A stretch of 64,000 nt of DNA from Streptomyces sp. NRRL F-5126 (GCF_000721265.1 NZ_JOFZ01000006.1:248001-312000), one strand, 5' to 3'. Counted from the first letter of the stretch, positions 16,808-25,680 are shown. Numbers and translations are program-made. The notes: generated from the letters alone by a model not told the origin.

Positions 16808-18046
16808 ATGTACGAGCGGCGCGCCCGGTTCGGGGCGTATCTCCGGCGGCTCCGCAGGCGGCGGGGCACGTCGCAGCGTGGCCTCGCCGAGCGCCTGTCC
16901 GTGGTGTCCGGTACGCGAACCGTCACCCGCAACGATGTGTCCCGGTGGGAGCGTGGCGCCCGCATCCCCGACGCTTGGCTACCTGTGCTGGCGCATTCGC
17001 TGGGTGTGCCGTTGGCCGAGTTGGAACAGGCCGCCGCGTATGCCCGGGGAGATACGGACACAGCCCCATCCGGTACCACGGCCACACTGGCTGAGCTGCT
17101 GCCGGACGGCGATCCCCTCGCGGTATCCCCCGCTGCCGACGGACGTCACGTCGGCAGCGAAGAGGTAGCGGCTCTGGCCGCCCGGGTCCACGGCCTGCGT
17201 CTCGCCGACGACGTCGTCACGGGCGGCGACCTGATCGCCCCCGCTTTCCGCGAATTGCGACGTGCCGTGCGGTTCTACCGTCATTCCACCTTCAGCGAGG
17301 AGACCAGCCGGGCGCTGCTCGTGCAGATCGGCGAACTCGCCCAGATCGCTGGGTGGATCGCCTCGGACGCCGGGCGCCACGAGGACGCCGAGTGGGCCTA
17401 CAGCCTCGGCATCTCGGCCGCGCGGCAGGCCGGCAACGGGCCACTGACGGCGCACCTGGCGGGCTCCCTCGCCTACCAGCACAGCAACACCGGCCGTGAG
17501 CGCGAAGGCGTGGACCTCGCGCTGGCCGCGCTGGAGGAGGCAGGCCCTGGCGCGTCGCCTGAGGCGCGGGCCCTGTTCCTCGACCGGGTCGCGTGGGCGC
17601 ACGCCAAGGCAGGCGAACCCCGGCTCGCCCTGTCCGCGTTGGCGCGGGCGCACGAGGCCCTCGGCGCAGACGGCCCGGAGGCACCCCTGTGGGCGTACTG
17701 GGTCAGTGCGGCGGAGTTCGACATCATGGACGCCCGCGTCTTTACCGAGCTGCGTCGGCCGCTCCGGGCCGTGCCGCTGCTGACGGATGTGCTGGGCCAG
17801 TACGACTCCACGCACACCCGCGAACTGGCGCTGTACGGATCATGGCGCGCCGTGGCGCTCATCGACGCGAACGAGCCGGAACAGGCGGCCGATCAGGCAA
17901 GGCATGACATCGAGATGTCCGCCGATCTGACGAGCGAGCGTACGGCCTCTCGTGTTCGCGTCGTGCTGTCGCGGCTGCGCGAGCACGGGGACGTCCCCGA
18001 GGTCCGCGAGGTGCTGGACGCGCACGGCCGGCTCCTGCTCGCCTGA
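16808..18046 (+). CDS. XRE-family transcriptional regulator
   Basis: 412 residues. An N-terminal helix-turn-helix (RRARFGAYLRRLRRRRGTSQ ... TVTRNDVSRWERGARIPDAW, residues about 3-65) is followed by a linker and a long helical TPR-like half (about 130-400). This matches the large family of Streptomyces one-component XRE regulators. GGGAGGGG precedes the ATG closely. The HD phosphohydrolase gene starts 39 bp after its stop in the same direction and is the likely partner or target. It is unlike the XRE gene at 92-1342 outside the HTH, so it is not a recent duplicate. Confidence 0.88.
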   Translation: MYERRARFGAYLRRLRRRRGTSQRGLAERLSVVSGTRTVTRNDVSRWERGARIPDAWLPVLAHSLGVPLAELEQAAAYARGDTDTAPSGTTATLAELLPDGDPLAVSPAADGRHVGSEEVAALAARVHGLRLADDVVTGGDLIAPAFRELRRAVRFYRHSTFSEETSRALLVQIGELAQIAGWIASDAGRHEDAEWAYSLGISAARQAGNGPLTAHLAGSLAYQHSNTGREREGVDLALAALEEAGPGASPEARALFLDRVAWAHAKAGEPRLALSALARAHEALGADGPEAPLWAYWVSAAEFDIMDARVFTELRRPLRAVPLLTDVLGQYDSTHTRELALYGSWRAVALIDANEPEQAADQARHDIEMSADLTSERTASRVRVVLSRLREHGDVPEVREVLDAHGRLLLA

Positions 18047-18085
18047 ACGCACGATCCGCCTCGCCGAGGCGTGAGAGGGGACGTC

Positions 18086-18667
18086 ATGGCCGAAGGCCTG
18101 ACCGCAGTGGCCCGCTTCCTGTTCGAAGCCGGCACGCTCAAGCAGTCCCGCCGTACCGGCTGGTGGATGGCCGGTGTGCGCGACCCGGAGAGCGTGGCGG
18201 AGCACTCGTGGCGGAGCGCCCTGCTGGCGTCGATCATCGCCAAGCTCGAAGGCGCCGACCCCAACCGCGCCGCGTTCCTGGCCACGTGGCACGACACCCA
18301 GGAGACGAGGCTCGGAGACGTCAACCACCTCGGCAAGAAGTACTCCTCGACCGCCGACCCCCGGTCGGTGACCGCCGACCAGACCGAGGGCATGCCCGCC
18401 GCCCTGGCCCAGGCGGTGCGTGACCTGGTCGACGAGTACGAGGACCGGGAGACGCCAGAGGCGATCTGCGCGCGCGACGCGGACAAGCTGGAATGCCTGC
18501 TCCAGGGCGTCGAGTACAAGGCCCAGGGTTACACGAATGTGCAGCGGTGGATCGACAACAGCCGGGGACGGCTGACGACGAAGTCGGCCTGCCTGCTGGC
18601 CGATGAGCTGCTCAGGCAGGACTCGCTGGACTGGCTGCGGGACATCCTCGGCGAGCAGCGCCCTTGA
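18086..18667 (+). CDS. HD-domain phosphohydrolase (YfbR/HDDC2-like)
   Basis: 193 residues of the HD superfamily group that includes bacterial 5'-deoxynucleotidase YfbR and human HDDC2. Metal ligands are visible: His in SVAEHSWRSALL, the His-Asp pair in ATWHDTQETRLGDV, and Asp in RDADKLECLLQG. It would dephosphorylate a (deoxy)nucleoside monophosphate or similar substrate. ATG 18086 follows GAGAGGGG by 5 nt; a GTG five codons earlier is inside that site. It follows the XRE regulator and probably shares its transcript. A role in nucleotide pools would fit the wider neighbourhood but is inferred. Confidence 0.82.
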   Translation: MAEGLTAVARFLFEAGTLKQSRRTGWWMAGVRDPESVAEHSWRSALLASIIAKLEGADPNRAAFLATWHDTQETRLGDVNHLGKKYSSTADPRSVTADQTEGMPAALAQAVRDLVDEYEDRETPEAICARDADKLECLLQGVEYKAQGYTNVQRWIDNSRGRLTTKSACLLADELLRQDSLDWLRDILGEQRP

Positions 18668-18756
18668 ACAGGGCGGAAGCGCCTCGCCGCCGCACGCGAC
18701 CGGACGAGCCGGCGCGACGCGGCGGGCGCTGCCCGGGGCGAGGTAAGCAGGCGCGG

Positions 18757-18773
18757 CGGGCGCGACGCGCCCG
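18757..18773. terminator. Short hairpin between HD gene and lpdA
   Basis: CGGGCGCG-A-CGCGCCCG between two converging genes, 9 bp past the lpdA stop. The one-base loop would open in RNA to a shorter stem. It is a plausible but weak terminator. Confidence 0.4.
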
Positions 18774-18781
18774 ACGGCGCG

Positions 18782-20221
18782 TCAGAGCTCCTCGGCGGCC
18801 TTCCGCGCATGCAACTGCCGTGCCACCTCCGCGATCGAGCCCGAGAGCGACGGGTAGACCGTGAACGTGTTCGCGATCTGCTCCACCGTCAGGTTGTTGT
18901 CCACGGCGATCGAGATCGGGTGGATCAGCTCGCTCGCGCGCGGCGCGACGACGACGCCGCCGACCACGATCTCCGTGCCGGGGCGCGCGAAGATCTTCAC
19001 GAAGCCGTCCCTGATGCCCTGCATCTTGGCCCGCGGGTTGCGCAGCAGGGGCAGCTTGACGACGCGCGCGTCGATCCTGCCGTTGTCGATGTCCGCCTGG
19101 CTGTAGCCGACGGTCGCGATCTCCGGGTCGGTGAACACGTTCGACGACACCGACTTGAGGTTGAGCGGCGCCACCGAGTCGCCGAGGAAGTGGTACATCG
19201 CGATGCGGCCCTGCATCGCCGCGACGGACGCGAGCGCGAAGACGCCCGTCACGTCGCCCGCCGCGTACACGCCGGGCGCGGACGTGCGCGAGACGCGGTC
19301 GGTCTTGATGTGGCCCGACTCCTTGAGCACGACGCCGGCCTCTTCGAGGCCCATGCCGGCCGTGTTCGGGATCGAGCCGACGGCCATCAGGCAGTGCGTG
19401 CCGGAGATGACGCGGCCGTCGGCGAGGGTGACCTCGACGCGGTCGCCGACCCGCTTCGCGGCCGCCGCGCGCGAGCGCGACATCACGTTCATGCCGCGGC
19501 GGCGGAAGACGTCCTCCAGCACGGCCGCCGCGTCCGGGTCCTCGCCGGGCAGCACGCGGTCGCGCGAGGAGACGAGCGTGACGCGCGAGCCCAGCGCCTG
19601 GTACGCGCCGGCGAACTCGGCGCCGGTGACGCCCGAGCCGACCACGATGAGTTCCTCGGGGAGCTCGTCGAGGTCGTAGACCTGCGTCCAGTTGAGGATC
19701 CGCTCGCCGTCCGGCTGCGCGTCGGGGATCTCGCGCGGGTGACCGCCCGTGGCGATCAGCACGGCGTCCGCGGTGAGGACCTCCTCCTCCCCGTCGGCGA
19801 GCCGGACGACGACCTTGCGCGAGCCGTCGAGCGCCTGGCCCCCTTCGAGCCTGCCGCGGCCGCGCAGGACGCGTGCGCCGGCGCGCGTCACCGAGGCGGC
19901 GATGTCGTGGGACTGCGCGAGCGCGAGCCGCTTGACCCTGCGGTTGACCTTCCCGAGGTCCACACCGACGACCCGCGCGGCCTGCTCGATCGGCGGGGTG
20001 TCGTCGGCGACGATGATGCCGAGCTCCTCGTAGGAGGAGTCGAAGGACGTCATCACCTCGGCCGTGGCGATGAGGGTCTTCGACGGGACGCAGTCGGTCA
20101 GCACCGAGGCGCCGCCGAGCCCGTCGCAGTCGGCGACGGTCACCTCCGCGCCGAGCTGGGCGGCCGCCAGGGCCGCCTCGTAGCCGCCGGGTCCGCCACC
20201 GATGATCACGATCCGGGTCAC
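18782..20221 (-). CDS. lpdA: LpdA-like NAD(P)H-quinone reductase (lipoamide-dehydrogenase family)
   Basis: A 479-residue flavoprotein of the pyridine-nucleotide disulfide reductase family: FAD motif IVIIGGGPGGYEAALAAAQ at the start, NAD(P) motif VVGSGVTGAEFA in the middle, and a C-terminal dimerisation domain. The redox-disulfide motif, usually GGTCLNxGCxPSK, here reads GGASVLTDCVPSK, so the first cysteine is serine and no disulfide can form. True lipoamide dehydrogenase activity is therefore unlikely. The mycobacterial LpdA with the same kind of change acts as an NAD(P)H:quinone reductase, which is the best guess here. GTG start without clear ribosome-binding site. Confidence 0.88.
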   Translation of the reverse strand: MTRIVIIGGGPGGYEAALAAAQLGAEVTVADCDGLGGASVLTDCVPSKTLIATAEVMTSFDSSYEELGIIVADDTPPIEQAARVVGVDLGKVNRRVKRLALAQSHDIAASVTRAGARVLRGRGRLEGGQALDGSRKVVVRLADGEEEVLTADAVLIATGGHPREIPDAQPDGERILNWTQVYDLDELPEELIVVGSGVTGAEFAGAYQALGSRVTLVSSRDRVLPGEDPDAAAVLEDVFRRRGMNVMSRSRAAAAKRVGDRVEVTLADGRVISGTHCLMAVGSIPNTAGMGLEEAGVVLKESGHIKTDRVSRTSAPGVYAAGDVTGVFALASVAAMQGRIAMYHFLGDSVAPLNLKSVSSNVFTDPEIATVGYSQADIDNGRIDARVVKLPLLRNPRAKMQGIRDGFVKIFARPGTEIVVGGVVVAPRASELIHPISIAVDNNLTVEQIANTFTVYPSLSGSIAEVARQLHARKAAEEL

Positions 20222-20609
20222 GAAAAATCAGCCTCGCGTCGTCTGCCCGGCCGCCTGCGCCCCGGCCGGGGTCCTTGGATGCGCCCGGGAGAGGAGGACG
20301 CCCGGGGCGCGCTGGAATACGTGTCTCATTGTCCCGCACGCGACGGGTGCCCCGGCCCGGGGCCCGCGCGGGTCGGCGTGGCGGCCCGGAGGGGCGCCGC
20401 CGCACGGCCGTACGGTGCGCCCGGGGCGATCCCAACGGTGCGCGCGAGACGCTTCGTACGGTGACGCGCGACACCGCCGTACGCCACCGTCCACACGTGC
20501 GTACGGGCGCCGCGCGCGGGCCCGCACGGGCGGGGCCGGCCCGTGCGTGACGCTCCGCGGATCGGCCCGCGCGCCCCGCCCCCGCCGCACCTCCCGTACC
20601 CTCGACCCC
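20222..20609. other. 388-bp divergent intergenic region
   Basis: Very GC-rich DNA between lpdA (left, minus) and the cyclotransferase gene (right, plus). On the right a TACCCT -10 (20597-20602) ends 7 nt before ATG 20610. On the left no promoter could be fixed. Several open frames cross it, but none has homology or a ribosome-binding site. I see no RNA gene or repeat. Confidence 0.4.
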
Positions 20610-21047
20610 ATGTCGCTCTACGCCGCGTACGCCGGCAACCTCGATGCGCGGCTGATGTCCCGCCGCGCCCCGCACTCCCCGCTGCGCGGCACGGGGTGGC
20701 TCAACGGGTGGCGGCTCACGTTCGGCGGCGAGCAGATGGGCTGGGAAGGCGCGCTCGCGACGATCGTCGAGGCACCCAGGGAGCAGGTCTTCGTGACCCT
20801 CTACGACATCGCGCCGATGGACGAGGACTCGATGGACCGCTGGGAGGGCGTCGGGCTCGACATCTACCGGCGCATGCGGGTGCGCGTCGACACGCTCGAC
20901 GGCGCGGAGCCGTCCTGGCTCTACGTGCTGAACGGGTACGAGGGCGGCCTGCCCTCCGCCCGCTACCTGGGCGAGATCGCGGACGCGGCGGAGTCGGCGG
21001 GCGCGCCGCACGACTACGTGATGGAGCTGCGCAAGCGCCCTTGCTGA
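20610..21047 (+). CDS. Gamma-glutamylcyclotransferase-fold protein
   Basis: 145 residues of the GGCT/AIG2-like fold. The substrate-loop motif is YAAYAGNLD (usual YGSNL). The segments LNGWRLTF, TLYDIAPMDEDSMDRWEG and YVLNGYEGGLPSARYL follow the family, with an acidic Glu/Asp cluster where the catalytic acid lies. It would form 5-oxoproline from a gamma-glutamyl substrate, but several family members act on other compounds, so the substrate is open. TACCCT ends 7 nt before the ATG, which suggests a leaderless mRNA. A longer frame back to 20202 has no support. Divergent from lpdA, upstream of pnp. Confidence 0.82.
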   Translation: MSLYAAYAGNLDARLMSRRAPHSPLRGTGWLNGWRLTFGGEQMGWEGALATIVEAPREQVFVTLYDIAPMDEDSMDRWEGVGLDIYRRMRVRVDTLDGAEPSWLYVLNGYEGGLPSARYLGEIADAAESAGAPHDYVMELRKRPC

Positions 21048-21148
21048 CGTAGGCCGTGGACGGGTCCACGAAACGCGAACGCGCAAACCTCGTCACGCGC
21101 TCGTCGGAAACGACAACGCAACGATCACAACACCGTACGCCTGTTCAT

Positions 21149-21160
21149 CTACGCGCGTAG
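21149..21160. promoter_or_regulatory. Nucleoside-regulon palindrome, pnp promoter
   Basis: Exact CTACGCGCGTAG, 12 bp before the TAGGCT -10 (21173-21178). It covers the expected -35 position, so a bound protein would block RNA polymerase. Confidence 0.75.
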
Positions 21161-21185
21161 GGCCGGAGCGGCTAGGCTCCCCCGT

Positions 21186-22019
21186 GTGAACGCATCTGCT
21201 ACTCAGGCCACCGCCGACGGGCCCCTCGACCCCTATGCCGCAGCGGACCGTGCCGCCGCGCGGCTGAGCGAGCTGTCCGGGGCCGACAGCCACGACCTCC
21301 TCCTCGTACTCGGCTCCGGCTGGGCGCCCGCCGTCGAGGCGCTCGGCGCACCCGAGGCGGAGTTCCCGATGGCCGACCTGCCCGGCTTCCCGCCACCCGT
21401 CGTCGAGGGCCAGGTGGGCACCGTCCGCTCGTACGTGGTCGGCGGCGGCAAGCGCGCGCTGGTCCTCCTCGGCCGCACGCACCACTACGAGGGCCACGGC
21501 GTGAGCGCCGTGGTGCACGGCGTGCGCACGGCTGTCGCCGCGGGCTGCAAGACGGTCGTCCTGACCAACGGCTGCGGCGGTCTGCGCGAGGGCATGCGCC
21601 CGGGACAGCCGGTGCTGATCAGCGATCACATCAACCTCACGGGCGTCTCCCCCGTCATCGGCGCACGCTTCGTCGACCTGACGGACCTGTACTCGCCTCG
21701 GCTGCGCGCCCTGTGCAAGGAGATCGACCCGGCGCTCGAAGAGGGCGTGTACGCGATGTTCCCCGGGCCGCACTACGAGACGCCCGCCGAGATCGCCATG
21801 GTCCGGGTCATGGGCGGCGACCTCGTCGGCATGTCCACGGTGCTCGAAGCCATCGCCGCGCGCGAGGCGGGCGCAGAGGTGCTGGGCATCTCGCTGGTGA
21901 CGAACCTCGCGGCGGGCCTCAGCGGCCAGCCCCTCAACCACGAGGAGGTCATCCAGGCGGGCCGCGACTCGGCCAAGCAGATGGGCGCCCTCCTGGCGCG
22001 CGTGCTCGACCGCGTCTGA
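21186..22019 (+). CDS. deoD: Purine-nucleoside phosphorylase (trimeric, class NP-II)
   Basis: Splits purine (deoxy)nucleosides with phosphate into base and (deoxy)ribose-1-phosphate. The 277 residues hold the trimeric-PNP motifs: [13 protein letters not shown] (phosphate loop), [22 protein letters not shown], the [10 protein letters not shown] segment, [20 protein letters not shown] and SLVTNLAAG with the base-binding Asn. TAGGCT ends 7 nt before GTG 21186 with no Shine-Dalgarno, so translation is probably leaderless. The promoter carries the CTACGCGCGTAG palindrome. The mutase gene that uses its sugar product follows 153 bp downstream. In mycobacteria the homologue is called deoD or punA. 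Confidence 0.93.
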   Translation: MNASATQATADGPLDPYAAADRAAARLSELSGADSHDLLLVLGSGWAPAVEALGAPEAEFPMADLPGFPPPVVEGQVGTVRSYVVGGGKRALVLLGRTHHYEGHGVSAVVHGVRTAVAAGCKTVVLTNGCGGLREGMRPGQPVLISDHINLTGVSPVIGARFVDLTDLYSPRLRALCKEIDPALEEGVYAMFPGPHYETPAEIAMVRVMGGDLVGMSTVLEAIAAREAGAEVLGISLVTNLAAGLSGQPLNHEEVIQAGRDSAKQMGALLARVLDRV

Positions 22020-22172
22020 GGCCGTTCCGACGCGATCCCGACGCGATCCCGACGCGAAAACACCCGCGCACGCGCGCGTGCCGTGCGCGTCGGGGCCGTG
22101 GGCGCCGGCGCACCGTGGGCGCCGCGCCGCGGAGCTCGTACCGTAGTTGATTTCCCGCAGGGAGGACCCATC

Positions 22173-23837
22173 GTGCAGCAGGACTCCACCACGGCCTCGA
22201 CCACCGCACGCGCCGAGGCGTGGCTGGCCGAGGACCCGGACGGCGACACACGCGCCGAGTTGCGCGCGCTGATCGACTCCGGCGACGCGGACGCGCTCGC
22301 CGAGCGCTTCTCGGGGATGCTCCAGTTCGGCACGGCGGGCCTGCGCGGCGCCCTCGGCGCGGGGCCGATGCGGATGAACCGCGCCGTCGTCATCCGCGCC
22401 GCCGCCGGTCTCGCCGCGTATCTGAGGGAGCAGGGCGACGGCGGCGGGCTCGTCGTCGTGGGCTACGACGCGCGCTACAAGTCCGCGGAGTTCGCGCGGG
22501 ACACGGCGGCGGTCATGACGGGCGCGGGGCTGCGCGCCGCGCTGCTGCCGGGACCGCTGCCGACTCCGGTGCTCGCCTTCGCGGTGCAGCACATGGGGGC
22601 GGTCGCGGGCGTCCAGGTGACGGCCAGCCACAACCCGCCGCAGGACAACGGCTACAAGGTCTACCTCGGCGGCGGCTCCCAGATCGTCCCGCCCGCGGAC
22701 GGCGAGATCGCCGCGCACATCGAGGCGGTCGGCGCGCTGTCCGGCGTGGCGCGCCCCGACGCGGGGTGGGAGGTCCTGGACGGCACCGTCCTCGACTCCT
22801 ACCTCGCACGCACGCGCGCGGTGCTGACGGAGGGCTCCCCGCGCACGGCGCGCGTCGTGCACACGGCGCTGCACGGCGTGGGCACCCGCACCTTGCTCGC
22901 CGCCTTCGCCGGGGCCGGCTTTCCCGCGCCGGTGACGGTCGCGGAACAGGCCGAGCCCGACCCGGCGTTCCCGACGGTCGCGTTCCCGAACCCGGAGGAG
23001 CCGGGCGCGATGGACCTGTCGTTCCGCACCGCGCGCGAGGCGCGGCCCGACGTGGTCATCGCGAACGACCCGGACGCGGACCGCTGCGCGGTCGCCGTGC
23101 CCGACCCGTCGGCCGCCGCCGGGTGGCGGACGCTCAAGGGCGACGAGCTGGGCGCGCTCCTCGCCGCTCACCTGGTGCGCAAGGGCGCGAAGGGCACGTT
23201 CGCCGAGTCGATCGTGTCGTCGTCGCTGCTGCGCCGCATCGCCGCGGCGGCGGGCGTCCCGTACGAGGAGACCCTGACGGGGTTCAAGTGGATCGCCCGC
23301 GTCCCGGGCCTGCGCTACGGGTACGAGGAGGCGATCGGGTACTGCGTCGACCCGGAGGGCGTGCGCGACAAGGACGGGATCACGGCTGCGCTGCTGGTGG
23401 CGGAGCTTGTCTCCGAGCTGAAGGAGCACGGCAGGACCCTCCAGGACGAGCTCGACGACCTGGCGCTCGCCCACGGCCTGCACGCCACCGACCAGCTCTC
23501 CGCGCGCGTGGACGACCTGTCCCTGATCGCGGCCGCGATGCGCCGCCTGCGCGAGCAGCCGCCGACGGCGCTCGCGGGACTGCGCGTGGCGCGCGCCGAG
23601 GACCTGGCGTCGGGGCCGAACGGCCTGCCGCCCACCGACGGCCTGCGCTACACGCTGTCCGGGCAGCACGAGGCCCGGGTCATCGTCCGCCCCAGCGGCA
23701 CGGAACCGAAGATCAAGTGCTACCTGGAGGTGGTGGTCCCGGTCCCGGCGGCCGCGGACCTCCCGGGCGCCAAGGCCACGGCACACGAGGTGCTCGAAGC
23801 CCTCAAGGCGGACGTGGCACGCGCCGCGGGCCTGTGA
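22173..23837 (+). CDS. pmmB: Phospho-sugar mutase (PMM/PGM family, probable phosphopentomutase role)
   Basis: A 554-residue alpha-D-phosphohexomutase. It has the serine-phosphate loop VTASHNPPQDNGYKVY, the Mg2+ loop NDPDADRCAV, the sugar loop ETLTGFKWIARV and the phosphate-binding end VRPSGTEPKIKCYLE. GTG 22173 has GGGAGGA 6 nt upstream. The family interconverts hexose 1- and 6-phosphates. Placed between pnp and deoC, this member most likely interconverts (deoxy)ribose-1-phosphate and -5-phosphate, linking the phosphorylases to DeoC. That role is inferred from context; no dedicated phosphopentomutase gene is seen in the window. Confidence 0.9.
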   Translation: MQQDSTTASTTARAEAWLAEDPDGDTRAELRALIDSGDADALAERFSGMLQFGTAGLRGALGAGPMRMNRAVVIRAAAGLAAYLREQGDGGGLVVVGYDARYKSAEFARDTAAVMTGAGLRAALLPGPLPTPVLAFAVQHMGAVAGVQVTASHNPPQDNGYKVYLGGGSQIVPPADGEIAAHIEAVGALSGVARPDAGWEVLDGTVLDSYLARTRAVLTEGSPRTARVVHTALHGVGTRTLLAAFAGAGFPAPVTVAEQAEPDPAFPTVAFPNPEEPGAMDLSFRTAREARPDVVIANDPDADRCAVAVPDPSAAAGWRTLKGDELGALLAAHLVRKGAKGTFAESIVSSSLLRRIAAAAGVPYEETLTGFKWIARVPGLRYGYEEAIGYCVDPEGVRDKDGITAALLVAELVSELKEHGRTLQDELDDLALAHGLHATDQLSARVDDLSLIAAAMRRLREQPPTALAGLRVARAEDLASGPNGLPPTDGLRYTLSGQHEARVIVRPSGTEPKIKCYLEVVVPVPAAADLPGAKATAHEVLEALKADVARAAGL

Positions 23838-23900
23838 CGGGCGCGCTGCCGTTTCCGCAGGTGGGGCTGGTTGTCAGTGCCCGGTGCTAGCGTCGTTTGC

Positions 23901-24365
23901 ATGACACCGGAGGAGCTCGCCGGCCTCGTGCACCTGCGCCGGGCGCGTGACTTGATCGACCGCGAGTACGCGCGCCCGCTCGACGTGCCCGCGATGGCGC
24001 GCTACGCGCTCATGTCGCCTGCGCACTTCTCGCGGCAGTTCCGTGCCGCCTACGGCGAAACGCCGTACAGCTACCTCATGACGCGCCGGATAGAGCGCGC
24101 GATGGCGCTGCTGCGCGGCGGCATGAGCGTGACCGACGCGTGCATGGCCGTCGGCTGCACCTCGCTCGGCTCGTTCAGCGCGCGCTTCACCGAGGTCGTG
24201 GGCGAGACGCCGAGCGCCTACCGCGGGCGTGAGCACCCGGCCGCGGCGGCGATGCCCGCGTGCGAGGCGAAGGTGCGCACGCGCCCGACGAGGACGGGGC
24301 GGGCAGCGCGGACGGCGGCCGCACCGAGCAGGATCGAAGAAGCGCGCCCGGCCGCCGCTGCCTAA
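23901..24365 (+). CDS. AraC-family transcriptional regulator (DNA-binding domain only)
   Basis: 154 residues consisting of the double helix-turn-helix AraC domain (residues about 8-105: ARDLIDREYARPLDVPAMAR, MSPAHFSRQFRAAYGETPYSYL, then SVTDACMAVGCTSLGSFSAR) plus a basic, disordered tail. There is no N-terminal sensor domain, as in the small AraC regulators that sit beside VOC genes in many Streptomyces. A TAGCGT -10 ends 7 nt before ATG 23901. The VOC gene starts 10 bp after its stop but has its own -10, so the two are likely functionally paired. Confidence 0.85.
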   Translation: MTPEELAGLVHLRRARDLIDREYARPLDVPAMARYALMSPAHFSRQFRAAYGETPYSYLMTRRIERAMALLRGGMSVTDACMAVGCTSLGSFSARFTEVVGETPSAYRGREHPAAAAMPACEAKVRTRPTRTGRAARTAAAPSRIEEARPAAAA

Positions 24366-24375
24366 CGTTGACGGC

Positions 24376-24786
24376 ATGACCATCGCACTCCAGTACTGCC
24401 ACGTCACCGTCAACGACCTGGACGAATCGCTCGCCTTCTACCGCGACGCGCTCGGCCTCGAAACCCGCAACGACGTCGGTTCCGAGGGGGCCCGCTGGGT
24501 CACCCTCGGCAGCCCGACGCAGCCGGGCCTCGAGATCGTCCTCTCTCAGCCGCACGCCGGCCGCTCGCAGGCCGACGGCGACGCCCTCCAGGAGCTGCTC
24601 ACCAAGGGCGTCCTGCCCATGACCGTCTTCAGCACGGACGACCTCGACGCGACGTTCGAGCGGGTGCGGGCGTCCGGCGCCGAGGTGCTGCAAGAGCCCA
24701 TCGACCAGCCCTGGGGCCCGCGGGACTGCGCGTTCCGGGACCCCTCGGGCACCATGGTCCGCATCCAGCAGGCGGCCAAGGCGTAA
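24376..24786 (+). CDS. VOC (glyoxalase/bleomycin-resistance) family protein
   Basis: 136 residues forming one vicinal-oxygen-chelate unit: CHVTVNDLDESLAFYRDALG at the start, DLDATFERVRASGAEVLQEP in the middle and DCAFRDPSGTMVRIQ at the end. Members bind a metal and act on small electrophiles or sequester antibiotics; no substrate can be inferred. TAACGT ends 7 nt before the ATG, giving a likely leaderless mRNA starting within the 10-bp gap after the AraC gene. A hairpin separates it from the convergent PH-domain gene. Confidence 0.85.
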   Translation: MTIALQYCHVTVNDLDESLAFYRDALGLETRNDVGSEGARWVTLGSPTQPGLEIVLSQPHAGRSQADGDALQELLTKGVLPMTVFSTDDLDATFERVRASGAEVLQEPIDQPWGPRDCAFRDPSGTMVRIQQAAKA

Positions 24787-24788
24787 CG

Positions 24789-24812
24789 CCGCCGTTCGGG
24801 TCCGGACGGCGG
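24789..24812. terminator. Bidirectional hairpin between VOC and PH-domain genes
   Basis: CCGCCGT (24789-24795) pairs with ACGGCGG (24806-24812), with an inner CGG/CCG pair in the loop, directly after the VOC stop and between convergent genes. Confidence 0.6.
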
Positions 24813-24838
24813 CCGGCCCCGGCGTCAGCGCAGCGCGA

Positions 24839-25516
24839 TCAGCCCAGCGCGATCAGCACGATGAGCAGGATCGCCCCGGCGAGCGCCGGGGCGATCACCT
24901 CGTACGCCCAGCGCACCACCGGCGCACCGGCGGACCCGTCCTGCGCGCCCGCCGCCGCACGGTCCGCCAGCTCGCGCATCTCGACGATCGCCTGGTCCGC
25001 CTGGGCCAGCTTGGGGTCGGCCGCCGAGGACGAGAAGCTCATCGCCGCCTGCCTCGCGCCCGACGAGGCGGGGGCGGACCGCTCCATGCGGGCCATCCTG
25101 CGGTCGGCGCGCTTGCGCTGGCGGAGGCTGACGGGCACGGCCCACATCTGGTACTTCGTGCCGTCGTGTGTGAACAGCTCCGTGCTGAAGCGCGCCCTGA
25201 TGTGCTTCATCGCACCCCATGGCACGGAGATCGTGCGGAACGGGTTCCTGATCCTCACCTGGTCCCTGCCCGCGAAGACCGCCGGCCTGACCGTGTACGC
25301 GACCAGCAGCGGCACGACGAACAGCAGTGCGGCGAGCGACAGCCACGGCGCCCGGCCGTGCGCCGTGAACAGCGCGTCGATGCCGAGCCAGAGGACGAGC
25401 GCCAGCACGAGCACGCCGCCGGCGATGCCGCCGCCCGACCGGTAGACCCGGTCGGCGTACACGGACTCCCCGGCCGTGGAGCCGGCCTCGGACGGTTGCT
25501 GTTCGGAACGTGCCAT
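24839..25516 (-). CDS. PH-domain membrane protein
   Basis: 225 residues. After a polar N-terminus come two adjacent membrane helices (GGVLVLALVLWLGIDALF and LSLAALLFVVPLLVAYTV). A bacterial pleckstrin-homology-like domain follows (residues about 80-130: FAGRDQVRIRNPFRTISVPW, then RARFSTELFTHDGTKYQMW), then a charged linker and a C-terminal helix (ALAGAILLIVLIALG). Such PH-domain proteins are common in actinobacteria and have no fixed function. CAGAAT ends 7 nt before the ATG. It ends in a small DNA repeat (GCGCGATCAGC twice, 24830-24855). Confidence 0.78.
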   Translation of the reverse strand: MARSEQQPSEAGSTAGESVYADRVYRSGGGIAGGVLVLALVLWLGIDALFTAHGRAPWLSLAALLFVVPLLVAYTVRPAVFAGRDQVRIRNPFRTISVPWGAMKHIRARFSTELFTHDGTKYQMWAVPVSLRQRKRADRRMARMERSAPASSGARQAAMSFSSSAADPKLAQADQAIVEMRELADRAAAGAQDGSAGAPVVRWAYEVIAPALAGAILLIVLIALG

Positions 25517-25668
25517 ACCTACGATTCTGCCGCACGTGCGCGCGAACGGACGACGGCGGTTCTCGGTCGTTATCGATCGGTCCGCCCGCCCGTTACCTCC
25601 TCATGCGGCCGGCCGGGCGGGTCGGCTCCCGGATCGCGCCGCATCCGGGTCTCGGCCTGTACATACCG

Positions 25669-25680
25669 CTACGCGCGTAG
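25669..25680. promoter_or_regulatory. Nucleoside-regulon palindrome, deoC promoter
   Basis: Exact CTACGCGCGTAG lying between the expected -35 and the TATGCT -10 (25682-25687), one base away from the latter. Confidence 0.75.

Noticed and set aside
21093..23786. 897-codon open frame antisense to pnp and the mutase gene
   Set aside because: Arg/Val/Gly-rich translation without domains, opposite two well-supported enzymes; a product of high GC.
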